Source of the DNA: Himantopus leucocephalus
Lineage: Eukaryota > Chordata > Aves > Charadriiformes > Recurvirostridae
DNA length: 64,000 nt
Direction of reading: 5' to 3'
NCBI GenBank assembly: GCA_003993805.1
Contig: RSEF01000001.1
Location: 183,797,680 to 183,861,679, forward strand
How positions within the stretch are numbered: position 1 is the first letter of the stretch; every line of letters starts with the position of its first letter. Of the stretch, positions 59,878-64,000 are shown one piece after another. Made by a program: the position numbers and the translations under genes. Under the pieces are notes generated by a model that saw only the letters and a list, made by a program, of their open reading frames with translations, ran no database searches and was not told the DNA's origin.

Positions 59878-62800
59878 AAGACAATCAGGAAAGTAGTCAT
59901 TTTTGATTAAGGAAAATTTTCTCATCCAGACAACATATAAAATAAAAAATCACTTTTTAAACATTTTTTTTTTTTGCATTAGGTATCTAACATTTGGTAT
60001 TTAAAAAAAAAAAAAAAAGAGAGAGAGAAATAAAAATCAGAATATAGCTTTGAGACTGGAGTTTTCATTGCCAGTCTGGAACTTGGACATCTTTATTGTC
60101 TGCTTTTGTGTACAACTAAATACTCACAGGTCAGTCACAGAGGATAAATTTTCAACACACACATAACTGAATGCCAGTTAAGGATTCTTTTTTTTTTTTT
60201 TCATTAACAACTCAGAAAAAGAAAGCTTTCTTGATGGGGAGGTGAGGTGTTTTTCTTTGTGGAGAGGAGTTTCATTTTTCTGGAGCATTTTCTTCCAAAA
60301 GAGTTAGTGAATTAAAAGTGATCTTAAAGAAACCAGTTCAGTTCTGGATTATTTACTATTTTTCATCTAACAATTAAATAATGTATAGGACTATAACTGA
60401 AATGGTGCCAGGTGCTTGTCACCTTGCACTAGGAAACCTAATCCCGTATTTACCTTTAATTTTCTCTGAAACCTATTATTTTCAACATTCTAAACCAGGT
60501 CTTCTCTGCCCAAGGTAGCTAATTAGGGTATCTAGATACTGCATACGCACAGAAGACTATTGAATAATACATGAAGATTGACTGAAGTCAATTTCTTTAC
60601 ATTTTTATCTTTTATTCATTAGGAATTTTCAGAAAAACAGGGTTTGTTAAGGCAAAAATAAAATACCACCATACTTAGAGTCTTTCAAAATGGAGTTGAA
60701 AATATTGTGACGTAGCAGTGGCTAGATCTGTATATCTTGAAAGCTGAAAAACAAACACTATTAAACATTTGTATTTGTTGTACCAGCTACTGGACATAAA
60801 CTTTCTGTATTATGGTACACTGATTTTTTAACAATCTTATTATCTGTCTTTCTGATATATTCCTTCACAATGCAGATCACTTGTCTGCAAGAAGAAATTA
60901 AGGACAGTACAATAGAGATTATTTTTGCTTAATTTTAAGAATGACCTTTTTTTCTTATTTGTTATTATTTGGCAAATGGACCTTGGGTTTTTGAAGTGCC
61001 TCTCAAGGAATTTTGCAACATTTTATATCTTTGAGCTGTTAGTATTTTTAAGACATATGCTGTTTACATTAAGCCTCTCAATTAGCTGAGTGTAGCCAAC
61101 AAAAAAAGAGTTTTGCTTGTTTGGAAGCACATTGTGAAAGACTTAGAATTTAAGCACACCTATTGCTCACATTACATAAACCTAAAGTTCTCACCTTTCA
61201 GGGAGCCAACGTACTCTTCCTAGTCTGCGCCCACAGAGAACTCAGTCCTGCATTTAAGTGAGGTGAGCCACAGCAATGCAGTTTAGCATTAAGCAGCAAA
61301 CATTAAATATACCTTTTTGGATATATTCAGAGTCTTTTGAGCCAGATCACAGGACTGTTGAAGGAGATTTCACATTACATTTCAAACCAAGTACTTAACT
61401 CTTCAACTCTTTAAAACTGCTGCAAAGAGACTGTGCTTGTACAAGCAGGTTTAACCATAAGTAGAGGTTCTGGATTTACCAATAACTGTTGTGAATATGG
61501 AACAGACTTATCGTCCACTGTGATTTCCAGACAGAGCACTGTGAGAGGGAAGAACAGGAGACAGGCTGTTAGTGTGCCCTCTGAAATAGGACTCAGCCTT
61601 GGAAATTAAACACACTTTTTCACTGTTTTCAAAATGTTGTTTGAAAACAACAGTCTCTATAAGCTGTTGATGGCACGCTTTCCACTATGTGGAAATTTCT
61701 GTATGAAATCTCAGAGCTAAAGAATATGGAAGAAACTATTAGACACAAAGAGTATCTCTCTACTGTTTGTAATGGCCTGGCGCAAACTTTTATGTGGGAA
61801 ACTTTGCAATGATGCTCTTCTCCAAATACATCTATTTATTATTGTATTCTGTTGTTGCAAGGATCCCTCTAACCAGTAGGTTCACATCACACCAGCAAAA
61901 TTTAGGGCCTTTACAGCAATAAACTGATCATTAATTAAAATCAGCTGTATTAATTACCAAATAAAATTGAGACATATTTCAAAACTGATGACATATTGTA
62001 ACCTGTATTGCAGAAAGCAATTATCTAATGGAAGATTTATATTATGAGCACAAATGTATTTTCAATGTCTTATAATGTTTCTCTAACAGAAGTGGGAATG
62101 TGGGAGGATGAATAGACAATCCTAATTTTCACTTATATTCAAGGTATCTCTCTAAAATTATGGACTTCGAATTTGTGTCTGAGACTTGGTGTTTTGAAAT
62201 ACAGACTTGACAAATACACACTAGTGTTGAAGATATGTCATCTATTGGATTTTTACACACTTAATTGCATTCCATAGTAATAAAGCCAACAAACAGGCAA
62301 CCAACCAAAACTGCACAGAAAGAATATGTATATTTTATGAGATAAAATCACAGCTTATTAGAGCATTACTCTCAAACTTTCAAAGGCAAAGGAGATGTCC
62401 TAGGAGGTCATTTATTGTGAGTGAGCATGAGGAGAGAAAGACAAATCTCTCACCAAATCTCTTTCCACATAGCAATAATTCCTTTTTTATATGTTTTCCA
62501 TGAAAAGAAGACTAAAACTGTTCAAGAAAATTGTTCTTCATGTGTCTTCAAAGTAGTTTTTTATGTTAATTTGACTTTTCCCACCCACTTCTTTTTACTT
62601 TCATCACTCAGGTTTAATTAAGTCATCATGCACTATTACACTTCATAAGGTGTTTCATATTTTCTGCTGGTACACATGATACAGTGCATTGACCAAAGTT
62701 AACAGTTAAAAAGTGCTTTTTCTATTTTTTTTTCTTTTCTTGAGCTTCAGACAAGAAAGCTCATTTGCAAAAATTACATGCTTTTTGTAAAATATAAACA

Positions 62801-63307
62801 AAAATTTTCCTATGAAATAAACGCTTTTCTGGAAGTAACAAATGGAAAAGGTCGACTAGATCGATTCATCAGCCTCACTTCCAGGGCAATACTGATCTCT
62901 AGCACTTATTTTTCCCTGGTTTTGCTGTATAGTTTTAAAAACGAAAAATTATGAGAAATTCTAGCTTTTCCACAAAACATAGGTTTGTGCATCCCTTTTT
63001 CCAGGAGTCTTGTTGGTTTTAGAGCACAGTCAAAATTTTCAGAAACAATTTCAAGCTTGGTTCATAGAAATAAGCCTACACCTGACATGATTATATCACT
63101 TCAAATGTTAATACGGGGGTACAGCATTCTCTACATAATATCTATTCCTTAATCCTTAAAGATAGCATGGAGCACTTGCTAGTCTTTACTCTCACTGTCA
63201 TAACCAGGTCTTGTTTGCACAGGAGGTCACAATTGCTAGTCACCTAGATATTTTCTTGATGTAATTGATGTTCTTTTCGTTTTCACCTCTGACATTCACC
63301 CCTAGCA
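59878..63307. other. Unannotated AT-rich sequence
   Basis: No gene is recognised. A poly(A)-(GA)n tract lies at about 60003-60028 and a T run at about 60188-60201. Repeat-free stretches such as 60970-61330 have the mixed texture of possible conserved sequence but no decisive mark. Confidence 0.45.
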
Positions 63308-63848
63308 GATCATAGAAACATAGAATTGTCTAGATTGGAAGGGACCTTTAAGATCATCTAGTCCAACCATCAACCTAACACTGCCAACAGAACTACTAAA
63401 CCATGTCCCTAAGCATCACGTCTATCTGTCTTTTAAATACTTCCAGGGTTGGTGATTCTACCACTTTCCTGGGCAGTCAGGTCCAATGCTTGACAACCCT
63501 TTCTGTGGAAAACTTTTTCCTAATATCCAATCTAAACCTTCCCTGGTGTAACTTGAGGCCATTTTGTCTTGTTCTATTGCTTGTTACTTGGGAGAAGAGA
63601 CCAATCCCCACCTCTCTACAACCTCCTTTCAGGTGGTTGTAGAGAGCGATAAGGTCTCACCTCCAGGCTAAACAACCCCAGTTCCCCCAGCCTCTCCTCA
63701 TAAGACTTGTTCTCCAAACCCCTCACCAGCTTTGTTGCCCTTCTCTGGACATGCTCCAGCACCCCAATATCTTTCTTGTAGTGAGGGGCCCAAAACTGAA
63801 TATAGTACTCAAGGTGGGGCCTCACCAGTGCTGAGTACAAGGGGAGAA
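63308..63848 (-). mobile_element. CR1 LINE, 5'-truncated, minus strand
   Basis: The 3' tip at 63308 (GATCATAGAAACATAGAATTG, then GATTGGAAGGGACC) starts an antisense CR1 that runs to about 63848. It encodes the C-terminal part of ORF2 on the minus strand. Near 63660 a stretch usually present between GATAAGGTCTC and CTCCAGGCTAAAC is missing, suggesting a deletion of about 15-20 bp. It is inactive. Confidence 0.93.
63616..63840 (-). pseudogene. CR1 ORF2 post-RT fragment
   Basis: The minus-strand frame reads [20 protein letters not shown], then [20 protein letters not shown] and [14 protein letters not shown], after which the frame is lost at the small deletion. It is homologous to the fragment at 44646-45020 but closer to the usual CR1 form. 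Confidence 0.92.
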
Positions 63849-63985
63849 GTATGGTTTCCCATCCCTTACCTTTTGCTGTGCTACTTCAGCATTTGTAATG
63901 AAACCCGGTGATCCTGCAACTTCTTCTGCATTTGCACATTTCTATTAGAGCCAAAAAATAATTCTTTTGGTCATTTCTTACAGCT

Positions 63986-64000
63986 TTTTTTTTTTTTTTT
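63986..64000. repeat. Poly(T) run at the window end
   Basis: The window ends in an uninterrupted T run of at least 15 bases; its full length is not visible. Confidence 0.85.

Noticed and set aside
1..64000. tRNA, rRNA, CRISPR arrays, bacterial-type operons or mobile islands
   Set aside because: No tRNA arm patterns, spaced direct repeats or dense long genes were seen. The composition and CR1 repeats are those of a vertebrate nuclear genome.

Overview
This window looks like bird (probably neoavian) nuclear DNA. The evidence is a low-GC background, sparse interspersed repeats, and repeats that are almost all CR1 LINEs with the avian 3' tip (a short ATTCTATGA-type microsatellite). There is also one LTR-like block that starts like avian ERVL-type LTRs. 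I recognise no intact protein-coding gene, tRNA, rRNA, CRISPR array or operon. It reads as a gene desert or a very large intron, and I cannot tell which. Nearly all open frames are short and lie in AT-rich non-coding sequence; the only ones with recognisable protein identity are broken retrotransposon reverse transcriptase (RT) fragments.

Layout. 0-7 kb: unannotated DNA containing a GC-rich, CpG-poor, G-quadruplex-capable island (about 2.10-2.49 kb), an ERVL-type LTR-like block (about 4.85-5.4 kb), and copies of an unnamed degenerate repeat motif (2.69-2.92 and 6.33-6.97 kb). 7.8-8.6 kb: a 5'-truncated minus-strand CR1. 11.9-12.1 kb: a plus-strand CR1 whose middle is replaced by a 100-N gap. 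12.6 kb: a 30-bp duplication across a single N, almost certainly an assembly join. 15.6 kb: an unassigned 76-codon open frame. 16.5 kb: paired palindromes. 19.1-19.5 kb: a CpG-enriched, LTR-like stretch. 20-43 kb: mostly featureless AT-rich sequence with small tandem duplications and a few stretches that look constrained. 43.4-45.8 kb: a plus-strand CR1 meeting a minus-strand CR1, ending in a second 100-N gap. 47.7 kb: a hexamer array. 52.5 kb: a CR1 3' tip. 54.4 kb: a very old LINE RT remnant resembling the L2 group rather than CR1. 63.3-63.85 kb: a further minus-strand CR1 3' end.

How it works together: no gene network can be read here. The history is repeated CR1 retrotransposition of different ages, at least one LTR insertion, and small local duplications. 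The assembly breaks fall inside CR1 copies or at homopolymers. I found no previously undescribed biological system. The best leads are the GC-rich island, the old L2-like fragment, the opposed CR1 pair, and some CpG-retaining stretches that may be conserved non-coding elements.
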